Positions 53,870 to 64,000 of a stretch of DNA of 64,000 nucleotides are shown piece after piece; the first letter of the stretch is position 1; each line of letters begins with the position of its first letter. The notes under the pieces are model-generated. The model did not search any database and was not told where the DNA came from. It saw only the letters and a program-made list of their open reading frames with translations. The position numbers and the translations under genes were made by a program. This DNA comes from Actinernus sp. WN-2022 (taxonomy: Eukaryota; Cnidaria; Anthozoa; Actiniaria; Actinernidae), in assembly GCA_030867875.1 (NCBI GenBank), contig JAOWCC010000903.1, positions 287,088 to 351,087 of the forward strand, read 5' to 3'.

Positions 53870-54643
53870 TCACAATTCATCATAGTCTCGAATAAGGCAA
53901 GCCAATACGAAACGGATTTGATTATACGAATAATTTGCCTTTAGGTCATCCCTAATTGTACGTAGCTTTAAGTCTTTGTTAGCTTTAATACAGGCACATA
54001 TAACGCTAAACTGTTCCTTCTTGATTTCTAAATATCCAGCCATCATTCCGTGGTCCATGGGGAATCCAGCAGCAAAGCAATCTATCCCGTATAACTGTAC
54101 CGTAGCCTTTGCCACCCCCAGCTCCTTCGTTAATTCGTCTACATTTTTGCCGACGAGAAGTTGCTTCGCAACGTAGGCTTTCTTTGGCGAGTTTTTAATT
54201 TTACCGTAGAGTCTGTAGAGCAACGTCTTCTGCAAACAGAATACAAAGAACTGTTAGCTAGCTGTGACTCGATCCGCATGCAACAAGTACAATGTATATA
54301 CTATGGAGTAATATACCGCCAGGAACGGCTCAAATATTCTTGCGCGTTGAAACACTCACTGACCGATTTACGTTCACCTTGAGGAAAATGCAGACAGTGA
54401 CACTGTAATCACTACAGATGTAGATTTGCTGTACACATGACCGATTTATGAGGCTCACATACCGTGGGACTCAGCACCATTCGTTTGCTTTCACCCTTAC
54501 CTCCGACTTCACTATTCGCTCTTGCACGTTTTCTTGAACTGTGAAACAAGTATGATAAAACAAGTTGAGATGCGAAAACGAAAGCAAACAAAAGCATTCA
54601 AGTCCAAAACAGATATACAGCAAAACACTCACCTTTCAGCCAT
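53870..54643 (-). CDS. Small three-exon gene, RecQ/WRN C-terminal-like HTH protein (unit 1)
   Basis: Exons are 54633-54643, 54463-54538 and 53870-54229 on the minus strand. Donors are GTGAGT and GTATGT, acceptors TTTCACAG and TTTGCAG, and all joins keep frame, giving 148 residues from ATG (MAESSRKRARANSEV) to RDYDEL. Residues 4-10 (SRKRAR) look like a nuclear localisation signal. Residues 47-79 fit a helix-turn-helix (VAKQLL, VDELTKELGVAKATVQLYG) and 129-141 read YSYNQIRFVLACL. That order matches the HTH_40 domain at the C-terminus of RecQ/WRN-type helicases, but helicase, RQC and HRDC parts are absent, so a captured, free-standing domain is inferred. DNA binding is plausible, not shown. Differs from the other copies at residue 17 (G instead of A). 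Exons 1 and 2 lie across the edge into repeat unit 2. Confidence 0.6.
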
Positions 54644-56537
54644 TGTAACGAAATCAATAAGTAGAGTGTGTTGGAGATTGTCTAGTCAAATAAGTGACAC
54701 TACCCTCCTGTATATCAGTCTAATGCAAGCGGCACGTTCTCTCTGATGCACAACACAAAATGAATAACTTGAATTTGACAGCTGGCTATTGTTTGTCTTT
54801 TTGCACAAATTGAAATCTCGGGCATCCAATCACATTGTGCGAACTTGGTAAAAATCGGCAACACCTAAGATTACTAAAGGACCCTTTTATATCCACTACA
54901 GCCATTCTCAGTGTTCTCGTGTATCTTTATTGGGCACTAATCTTCGAATTTCTTGAAACAGATGATTTAGTGAGTGTAGCTGGAGTAGGCTACGATTGGT
55001 GGCTAGTAGTATTCCAACGTTATCACTTCCGCGAAAAGGTTTAGAGACGCTGCAGGGAACTTCTTCTGCCAAATACCGGTGTACCAGAGACTTTTGCATT
55101 TTCCCGTGTGGGTATCAGCGGTTTTCTTGCCCTTGCAGTGTTTTCGCGTTTTCGATCTTGAACATTCTTATTAAAAAAAGAACCGCGTCATATGCCACGC
55201 CTTTTTATGCTTTTGTTTCTGCTTGATTTTCGAAATGAAAATCTACGAAAAACGACGGTAATTGATACGGGATTGATTTTGTTTGCAAGAAGGAAACCAT
55301 TCGGTAGCTCCTTCCGCGACCAAATTCAGGAGCAATTTCGATTCTTTATAGAATAGCAATAAAATCAATTAGTGGTTTTGAAACACTGATTGCTTTCAGT
55401 TTTGTTTTAATATGTTTAAGAAATGATACGGATAAGAACTCGAGCAAGAGCAATACCCCCGTGGAAGTGTCAATTTTGAAAGTTAAACTTCGTCATGTTG
55501 CTAATTCAATCTATTTACCTTGTGCGATTGGCTGAAGCATCCCAGAGCGCGAAATTTGAAAGTTTTTTTCCAGTTTTCTCATAGAAGAATCATTAACATT
55601 TAAAATATATTTCTTAGCATAAGCTTGAGTACACAAGTAACCTATTTACAGGTTATCAGAAATATTTGCATTGGGAACTGAGAGAAACTTGGCTTTCGAT
55701 AGCTGCGGTTACATTACCCCAGATAAAGTCGTTTACCCAGTAAAACTGGCCCCAATCAAATCCATCTGGGGATTGAATTTACTTGGAGAAGGGACCGTCT
55801 AGCGTCTGTCAACGCACGCATAATACGCTATCAAGTGACTATGAGTCACCTTTATCACAAACATGCCGGCTGTTTGAACAAAGAAGTCCATTTCGTTGCG
55901 AAAGTCCAAAATTGCATCATTCCAAATTTGATAACTGAAAGATAAAGAAGAATCAGTGAACTGTTCTCGTCAAAAACTACCGGTGGCCCAGGAAATTTGC
56001 ATAGCCGTAAATTTGAACTCCGCGGTGCAAATTTTCCTAGACAATTTTCCAAGAAAATTTGCACCCCCTCCCAGAGTCTATTGTTTTCTTACCTATTATC
56101 TGAATTAAGCGCGTGAAATTGACGTAATTAAAGTTACGTAACATACTCATTTACAGTTTAGGTTTCTTATCTCTTGAATATTTTATATTTTGAAATTGTT
56201 TTGCTGTCTCAGTATGTTAGCGCGTGCATAGCGGGCCACTGAATAGACCACTAATCGAAAGGCCGCCGCAAAGTAACGAGCTTGAAATGACAAATTCTTA
56301 ACATCAAAAACGCGTTAATCGAATATTGAGAACTAACACAACTCATTAAATATGTAGAAGTCTTACAGAAACTTTATAGGGAATTTCGGCACTCCCATGT
56401 GTTTTCGAATAAATGAATTTTATTACTTAATATTAGTCTAAGGTGATTTGAATTGAGCGCTTTTACTGAAGCCTTATAAATCGGCACTTCCTGTGTGTTG
56501 CATTGTATTTCTCTAAGGTGATTTGAATCGAGCGCGC

Positions 56538-56679
56538 GGCCATCCCTTCATGTAGAACGACACGAATTGCTACCAAATTCTATTCTATTGTATTGTGTTG
56601 CGTTCTATTGAATTGTATTGTGTTGTATTCTATTGTATTTTTGGTAAAAATTCGTGTCGTCCTACATAAAGGGATTGCC
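56538..56679. mobile_element. Pentanucleotide-core MITE in unit 2
   Basis: Flanked by GAGCGCGC as in unit 1. Long core form, 142 bp, with TGTAGAACGACAC instead of TGTAGGACGACAC at the left end. Confidence 0.85.
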
Positions 56680-57428
56680 GAGCGCGCCGCCGATAGTTTA
56701 TGTATAAACGTAGTCACAGTTGCTTAGCTCTTGAATAATTTTATTTTGAAATTATTTGGCTTTGCTTTGCAATGTTAGGAGTAAATAGCGGGCCACTGAA
56801 TAGACCACTAATTGAAAGCCGCCGCAAAGTACCGACCCGAGAATTGAATTTGGCGGGAATCTTGAAATAATCCAGTTAGAATGTGCAACGGGTGCCGTCC
56901 TCCCAGCAAACGAGTTCGATTTTGACAGCAGTAACAGAACATGAACGCTACGAAAACCTCGGAACTCAATGCTCCTTTGAATGTACATATTATCTTGAAT
57001 AAATACATTGTAAGTTAATAAGAAGTTTTAAAATGTGCATCGTTATTAAATTCCGTTTGGCAAGCTAAAATGCATAGCCAGGCACAAATTTGCGTTCAAA
57101 AAGGAACGCTAAGTTTTCGCCGTAAACCTAAAGCACATGACATGCCTAGGTCACTTCTGCTATGTCTGCCTTAGTATAAAGATAATAAACGTCTAAAGAA
57201 ATACCTAAAACATTTATTAGCAAGGGTGTGCAAATTTCCTGTGACACCGGTACGACTTGATTCGCACAATGATTTCCGCCGCAATCACAAACATCACACT
57301 GAAACGAACATAACCTTGAACTAACTAAAACAATTCAACTGGTCAGGCCCCTTCATGGTCATTTTATTAAACTGGTGGTAAAGCTAGAAAGTTCTAAAAT
57401 GTGTAAGGCGATCGGCAATGCGCTGTGT

Positions 57429-58202
57429 TCACAATTCATCATAGTCTCGAATAAGGCAAGCCAATACGAAACGGATTTGATTATACGAATAATCTGCCTT
57501 TAGGTCATCCCTAATTGTACGTAGCTTTAAGTCTTTGTTAGCTTTAATACAGGCACATATAACGCTAAACTGTTCCTTCTTGATTTCTAAATATCCAGCC
57601 ATCATTCCGTGGTCCATGGGGAATCCAGCAGCAAAGCAATCTATCCCGTATAACTGTACCGTAGCCTTTGCCACCCCCAGCTCCTTCGTTAATTCGTCTA
57701 CATTTTTGCCGACGAGAAGTTGCTTGGCAACGTAGGCTTTCTTTGGCGAGTTTTTAATTTTACCGTAGAGTCTGTAGAGCAACGTCTTCTGCAAACAGAA
57801 TACAAAGAACTGTTAGCTAGCTGTGACTCGATCCGCATGCAACAAGTACAATGTATATACTATGGAGTAATATACCGCCAGGAACGGCTCCAATATTCTT
57901 GCGCGTTGAAACACTCACTGACCGATTTACGTTCACCTTGAGGAAAATGCAGACAGTGACACTGTAATCACTACAGATGTAGATTTGCTGTACACATGAC
58001 CGATTTATGAGGCTCACATACCGTGGGACTCAGCACCATTCGTTTGCTTTCACCCTTAGCTCCGACTTCACTATTCGCTCTTGCACGTTTTCTTGAACTG
58101 TGAAACAAGTATGATAAAACAAGTTGAGATGCGAAAACGAAAGCAAACAAAAGCATTCAAGTCCAAAACAGATATACAGCAAAACACTCACCTTTCAGCC
58201 AT
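57429..58202 (-). CDS. Small three-exon gene, RecQ/WRN C-terminal-like HTH protein (unit 2)
   Basis: Exons 58192-58202, 58022-58097 and 57429-57788, same splice sites as the unit 1 copy and the same 148-residue length. It has A at residue 17, as in unit 3, and D at residue 128 where the other two have N (one base change near 57495). All splice signals and the stop are intact. A minor GT seen inside exon 2 of the unit 1 copy (near 54500) is absent here, which supports the GTATGT donor as the real one. Exon lengths of 11, 76 and 360 nt are the same in all three copies. Confidence 0.6.
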
Positions 58203-60096
58203 TGTAACGAAATCAATAAGTAGAGTGTGTTGGAGATTGTCTAGTCAAATAAGTGACACTACCCTCCTGTATATCAGTCTAATGCAAGCGGCACGTTCTC
58301 TCTGATGCACAACACAAAATGAATAACTTGAATTTGACAGCTGGCTATTGTTTGTCTTTTTGCACAAATTGAAATCTCGGGCATCCAATCACATTGTGCG
58401 AACTTGGTAAAAATCGGCAACACCTAAGATTACTAAAGGACCCTTTTATATCCACTACAGCCATTCTCAGTGTTCTCGTGTATCTTTATTGGGCACTAAT
58501 CTTCGAATTTCTTGAAACAGATGATTTAGTGAGTGTAGCTGGAGTAGGCTACGATTGGTGGCTAGTAGTATTCCAACGTTATCACTTCCGCGAAAAGGTT
58601 TAGAGACGCTGCAGGGAACTTCTTCTGCCAAATACCGGTGTACAAGAGACTTTTGCATTTTCCCGTGTGGGTATCAGCGGTTTTCTTGCCCTTGCAGTGT
58701 TTTCGCGTTTTCGATCTTGAACATTCTTATTAAAAAAAGAACCGCGTCATATGCCACGCCTTTTTATGCTTTTGTTTCTGCTTGATTTTCGAAATGAAAA
58801 TCTACGAAAAACGACGGTAATTGATACGGGATTGATTTTGTTTGCAAGAAGGAAACCATTCGGTAGCTCCTTCCGCGACCAAATTCAGGAGCAATTTCGA
58901 TTCCTTGTAGAATAGCAATAAAATCAATTAGTGGTTTTGAAACACTGATTGCTTTCAGTTTTGTTTTAATATGTTTAAGAAATGATACGGATAAGAACTC
59001 GAGCAAGAGCAATACCCCCGTGGAAGTGTCAATTTTGAAAGTTAAACTTCGTCATGTTGCTAATTCAATCTATTTACCTTGTGCGATTGGCTGAAGCATC
59101 CCAGAGTGCGAAATTTGAAAGTTTTTTTCCAGTTTTCTCATAGAAGAATCATTAACATTTAAAATATATTTCTTAGCATAAGCTTGAGTACACAAGTAAC
59201 CTATTTACAGGTTATCAGAAATATTTGCATTGGGAACTGAGAGAAACTTGGCTTTCGATAGCTGCGGTTACATTACCCCAGATAAAGTCGTTTACCCAGT
59301 AAAACTGGCCCCAATCAAATCCATCTGGGGATTGAATTTACTTGGAGAAGGGACCGTCCAGCGTCTGTCAACGCACGCATAATACGCTATCAAGTGACTA
59401 TGAGTCACCTTTATCACAAACATGCCGGCTGTTTGAACAAAGAAGTCCATTTCGTTGCGAAAGTCCAAAATTGCATCATTCCAAATTTGATAACTGAAAG
59501 ATAAAGAAGAATCAGTGAACTGTTCTCGTCAAAAACTACCGGTGGCCCAGGAAATTTGCATAGCCGTAAATTTGAACTCCGCGGTGCAAATTTTCCTAGA
59601 CAATTTTCCAAGAAAATTTGCACCCCCTCCCAGAGTCTATTGTTTTCTTACCTATTATCTGAATTAAGCGCGTGAAATTGACGTAATTAAAGTTACGTAA
59701 CATACTCATTTACAGTTTAGGTTTCTTATCTCTTGAATACTTTATATTTTGAAATTGTTTTGCTGTCTCAGTATGTTAGCGCGTGCATAGCGGGCCACTG
59801 AATAGACCACTAATCGAAAGGCCGCCGCAAAGTAACGAGCTTGAAATGACAAATTCTTAACATCAAAAACGCGTTAATCGAATATTGAGAACTAACACAA
59901 CTCATTAAATATGTAGAAGTCTTACAGAAACTTTATAGGGAATTTCGGCACTCCCATGTGTTTTCGAATAAATGAATTTTATTACTTAATATTAGTCTAA
60001 GGTGATTTGAATTGAGCGCTTTTACTGAAGCCTTATAAATCGGCACTTCCTGTGTGTTGCATTGTATTTCTCTAAGGTGATTTGAATCGAGCGCGC

Positions 60097-60238
60097 GGCC
60101 ATCCCTTCATGTAGAACGACACGAATTGCTACCAAATTGTATTCTATTGTATTGTGTTGCGTTCTATTGAATTGTATTGTGTTGTATTCTATTGTATTTT
60201 TGGTAAAAATTCGTGTCGTCCTACATAAAGGGATTGCC
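60097..60238. mobile_element. Pentanucleotide-core MITE in unit 3
   Basis: 142-bp form nearly identical to that of unit 2, with the same GAGCGCGC flanks. Confidence 0.85.
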
Positions 60239-60987
60239 GAGCGCGCCGCCGATAGTTTATGTATAAACGTAGTCACAGTTGCTTAGCTCTTGAATAATTT
60301 TATTTTGAAATTATTTGGCTTTGCTTTGCAATGTTAGGAGTAAATAGCGGGCCACTGAATAGACCACTAATTGAAAGCCGCCGCAAAGTACCGACCCGAG
60401 AATTGAATTTGGCGGGAATCTTGAAATAATCCAGTTAGAATGTGCAACGGGTGCCGTCCTCCCAGCAAACGAGTTCGATTTTGACAGCAGTAACAGAACA
60501 TGAACGCTACGAAAACCTCGGAACTCAATGCTCCTTTGAATGTACATATTATCTTGAATAAATACATTGTAAGTTAATAAGAAGTTTTAAAATGTGCATC
60601 GTTATTAAATTCCGTTTGGCAAGCTAAAATGCATAGCCAGGCACAAATTTGCGTTCAAAAAGGAACGCTAAGTTTTCGCCGTAAACCTAAAGCACATGAC
60701 ATGCCTAGGTCACTTCTGCTATGTCTGCCTTAGTATAAAGATAATAAACGTCTAAAGAAATACCTAAAACATTTATTAGCAAGGGTGTGCAAATTTCCTG
60801 TGACACCGGTACGACTTGATTCGCACAATGATTTCCGCCGCAATCACAAACATCACACTGAAACGAACATAACCTTGAACTAACTAAAACAATTCAACTG
60901 GTCAGGCCCCTTCATGGTCATTTTATTAAACTGGTGGTAAAGCTAGAAAGTTCTAAAATGTGTAAGGCGATCGGCAATGCGCTGTGT

Positions 60988-61761
60988 TCACAATTCATCA
61001 TAGTCTCGAATAAGGCAAGCCAATACGAAACGGATTTGATTATACGAATAATTTGCCTTTAGGTCATCCCTAATTGTACGTAGCTTTAAGTCTTTGTTAG
61101 CTTTAATACAGGCACATATAACGCTAAACTGTTCCTTCTTGATTTCTAAATATCCAGCCATCATTCCGTGGTCCATGGGGAATCCAGCAGCAAAGCAATC
61201 TATCCCGTATAACTGTACCGTAGCCTTTGCCACCCCCAGCTCCTTCGTTAATTCGTCTACATTTTTGCCGACGAGAAGTTGCTTGGCAACGTAGGCTTTC
61301 TTTGGCGAGTTTTTAATTTTACCGTAGAGTCTGTAGAGCAACGTCTTCTGCAAACAGAATACAAAGAACTGTTAGCTAGCTGTGACTCGATCCGCATGCA
61401 ACAAGTACAATGTATATACTATGGAGTAATATACCGCCAGGAACGGCTCCAATATTCTTGCGCGTTGAAACACTCACTGACCGATTTACGTTCACCTTGA
61501 GGAAAATGCAGACAGTGACACTGTAATCACTACAGATGTAGATTTGCTGTACACATGACCGATTTATGAGGCTCACATACCGTGGGACTCAGCACCATTC
61601 GTTTGCTTTCACCCTTAGCTCCGACTTCACTATTCGCTCTTGCACGTTTTCTTGAACTGTGAAACAAGTATGATAAAACAAGTTGAGATGCGAAAACGAA
61701 AGCAAACAAAAGCATTCAAGTCCAAAACAGATATACAGCAAAACACTCACCTTTCAGCCAT
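60988..61761 (-). CDS. Small three-exon gene, RecQ/WRN C-terminal-like HTH protein (unit 3)
   Basis: Exons 61751-61761, 61581-61656 and 60988-61347. Predicted protein identical to the unit 2 copy except N at residue 128. Intron lengths (94 and 233 bp) equal those of the other copies. The upstream (higher-coordinate) region, a likely promoter, is the start of repeat unit 4, which is more diverged than units 2 and 3; expression could therefore differ between copies. The third exon of the unit 4 copy would lie beyond the window. Confidence 0.6.
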
Positions 61762-63660
61762 TGTAACGAAATAAATAAGTAGAGTGTGTTGGATATTGTC
61801 TAGTCAAATAAGTGACACTACCCTCCTGTATATCAGTGTAATGCAAGCGGCACGTTCTATCTGATGCACAACACAAAATGAATAACTTGAATTTGACAGG
61901 TGGCTATTGTTTGTCTTTTTTCACAAAAGAAATCTCGGGCAACCAATCACATTGTGCGAACTTGGTAAAAATCGGCAACACCTAAGATTACTAAAGGACC
62001 CTTTTATAACCACTGCAGCCATTCTCAGTGTTCTCGTGTATCTTTATTGGGCATCAATTTTCGAATTTCTTGAAACAGATGATTTAGTGAGTGTAGCTGG
62101 AGTAGGCTACGATTGGTGGCTAGTAGTATTCCAACGTTATCACTTCCGCGAAAAGGTTTAGAGACGCTGCAGGGAACTTGTTCTGCCTAATACCGGTGTA
62201 CCAGAGACTTTTTCATTTTCCCGTGTGGGTATCAGCAATTTTCTTGCCCTTGCAGTGTTTTCGCGTTTTTGATCTTGAACATTCTTATTAAAAAAAGAAC
62301 CGCGTCATATGCCACGCCTTTTTATGCTTTTGTTTCTGCTTGATTGTCGAAATGAAAATTTACGAAAAACGACGGTAATTGATGCGGGATTGATTTTGTT
62401 TGCAAGAAGGAAACCATTCGGTAGCTCCTTCCGCGGCCAAATTCAGGAGCAATTTCAATTCTTTGTAGAATAGCAATAAAATCAATTAGTGGTTTTGAAA
62501 CACTGATTGCTTTCAGTTTTGTTTTAATATGTTTAAGAAATGATACGGATAAGAACTCGAGCAATACCCCCGTGGAAGTGTCAATTTTGAAAGTTAAACT
62601 TCGTCATGTTGCTAATTCAATCTCTTTACCTTGTGCGATTGGCTGAAGCATCCCAGAGCGCGAAATTTGAAAGTTTTTTTCCAGTTTTCTCATAGAAGAA
62701 TCATTAACATTTAAAATATATTTCTTAGCATAAGCTTGAGTACACAAGTAACCTATTTACAGGTTATCAGAAATATTTGCATTGGGAACTGAGAGAAACT
62801 TGGCTTTCGATAGCTGCGGTTACACTACCCCAGATAAAGTCGTTTACCCAGTAAAACTGGCCCCAATCAAATCCATCTGGGGATTGAATTTACTTGGAGA
62901 AGGGACCGTCTGAGGGACCGTCTAGCGTCTGTCAACGCACACATAATACGCTATCAAGTGACTATGAGTCACCTTTATCACAAACATGCCGGCTGTTTGA
63001 ACAAAGAAGTCCATTTCGTTGCGAAAGTCCAAAATTGCATCATTCCAAATTTGATAACTGAAAGATAAAGAAGAATCAGTGAACTGTTCTCGTCAAAAAC
63101 TACCGGTGGCCCAGGAAATTTGCATAGCCGTAAATTTGAACTCCGCGGTGCAAATTTCCTAGACAATTTGCCAAGAAAATTTGCACCCCCTCCCAGAGTC
63201 TATCGTTTTCTTACCTACTTATCCGAATTAAGCGCGTCAAATTTAGGTAATTAAAGTTACGTAACATACTCATTTACAGTTTAGGTTTCTTATCTCTTGA
63301 ATACTTTATGTTTTGAAATTGTTTTGCTGTGTCAGTATGTTAGCGCGTGCATAGCGGGCCACTGAATAGACCACTAATCGAAAGGCCGCCGCAAAGTAAC
63401 GAGCTTGAAATGACAAATTCTTTACATCAAAAACGCGTTAATCGAATATTGAGATCTAACACAGCTCATTAAATATTTAGAAGTCTTACAGAAACTTCAT
63501 AGGGAATTTCGGCACTCCCATGTATTTTCGAATAAAAGAATTTTATTACTTAATAATAGTCTAAGGTGATTTGAATTGAGCGCTTTTACTGAAGCCTTAT
63601 AAATCGGCACTCCCTGTGTGTTGCATTGTATTTCCCTAAGGTGATTTGAATCGAGCGCGC

Positions 63661-63787
63661 GGCCATCCCTTCATGTAGGACGACACGAATTGCTACCAGA
63701 TTGTATTCTATTGTATTGTGTTGCGTTCTATCGAATTTTATTGTATTTTTGGTAAAAATTCGTGTTGTCCTACATAAAGGGATTGCC
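63661..63787. mobile_element. Pentanucleotide-core MITE in unit 4
   Basis: Short 127-bp form as in unit 1. The left flank is GAGCGCGC and the right flank GAGCGTGC (one change). Confidence 0.85.
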
Positions 63788-64000
63788 GAGCGTGCGGCCG
63801 ATAGTTTACGTATAAACGTAGTCACAGTTGCTTAGCACTTGAATAATTTTATTTTTGAATTTATTTGGCTTTGCTTTGCAATGTTAGGCGTAAATAGCGG
63901 GTCACTGAATAGACCACTAATTGAAAGGCCGCCGCAAAGTACCGACCCGATAATTGAATTTGGCGGGAATCTTGAAATAATCCAGTTAGAATGTGCAACG

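Larger units (their letters stand above)
50929..64000 (+). repeat. Macrosatellite array, 3.56-kb unit
   Basis: Unit starts (GCACGTTTTCTTGAACTG) lie at 50929, 54524, 58083 and 61642. Spacings are 3595, 3559 and 3559 bp, and the fourth unit runs off the window. Units 2 and 3 are almost identical. Unit 1 has about 36 extra bases, 30 of them near 53625. All keep the same order: exon 1 and 2 region of the gene (minus strand), AT-rich spacer, GCGGGCCACTGAATAGACC block, MITE, second such block, exon 3. The left edge abuts the 43-kb-related segment. Confidence 0.95.

Noticed and set aside
54412..54597. Frame SRKRARANSE continuing unspliced to a stop (LSPTVCEPHKS)
   Set aside because: The GTATGT donor after LSPT joins in phase to the next exon in all three copies. 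The unspliced version ends soon after and lacks the HTH domain.

Overview
The window looks like eukaryotic, intron-bearing, repeat-saturated metazoan DNA. The repeat types (CR1/L2-like non-LTR fragments, an intact PIF/Harbinger element with its MYB/SANT-like partner gene, a tRNA-headed SINE, very many short inverted-repeat elements) fit a cnidarian, probably an anthozoan such as a stony coral. The species assignment is inference from repeat style and not proven by a host marker gene. No bacterial-type operons, CRISPR arrays, rRNA genes or convincing long host genes are visible; most long reading frames are chance frames.

Region by region. 0.6-3.2 kb holds decayed non-LTR retrotransposon pieces. 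3.3-6.1 kb holds a short TTA-flanked MITE and a 2.1-kb TA-flanked element with two iteron arrays near its ends. 7.5-11.2 kb holds another non-LTR retrotransposon whose reverse-transcriptase frame is split by a 1.4-kb inverted-repeat element, a relative of which lies inverted at 48.0-49.4 kb. 12.3-20.5 kb is a patchwork of non-autonomous inverted-repeat elements. 20.9-26.0 kb is a complete PIF/Harbinger transposon: 43-bp terminal repeats, a two-exon DDE transposase, and a convergent MYB-like gene that has been broken by a 5'-truncated retrotransposon. 26-36 kb is a dense set of nested elements, several with exact target-site duplications (TSDs), and minisatellites.

37.0-39.4 kb is a large palindrome: two nearly identical arms of about 0.8 kb, each carrying a 9-bp minisatellite, the same 114-codon frame and the same tRNA-like sequence. 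The left arm alone also holds a MITE-like insertion. 40-43 kb contains a possible two-exon gene start, a foldback element with a SINE in one arm, and a segment repeated at 47.2-47.9 kb whose second copy is the empty site for three insertions. 45.4-46.3 kb is a minisatellite rich in CACGTG.

From 50.9 kb to the end of the window lies a tandem array of a 3.56-kb unit (three full units plus part of a fourth). Each complete repeat period carries a compact three-exon minus-strand gene. Splicing by clear GT/AG sites joins the exons in frame into a 148-residue protein with a basic N-terminus and a C-terminal domain resembling the helix-turn-helix at the end of RecQ/WRN-type helicases (HTH_40-like), but with no helicase part. 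This multicopy small gene inside a macrosatellite is the most interesting item. All four units also share the same MITE insertion with the same 8-bp TSD, so that insertion predates amplification, and the four units fall into two variant types in the order B-A-A-B.
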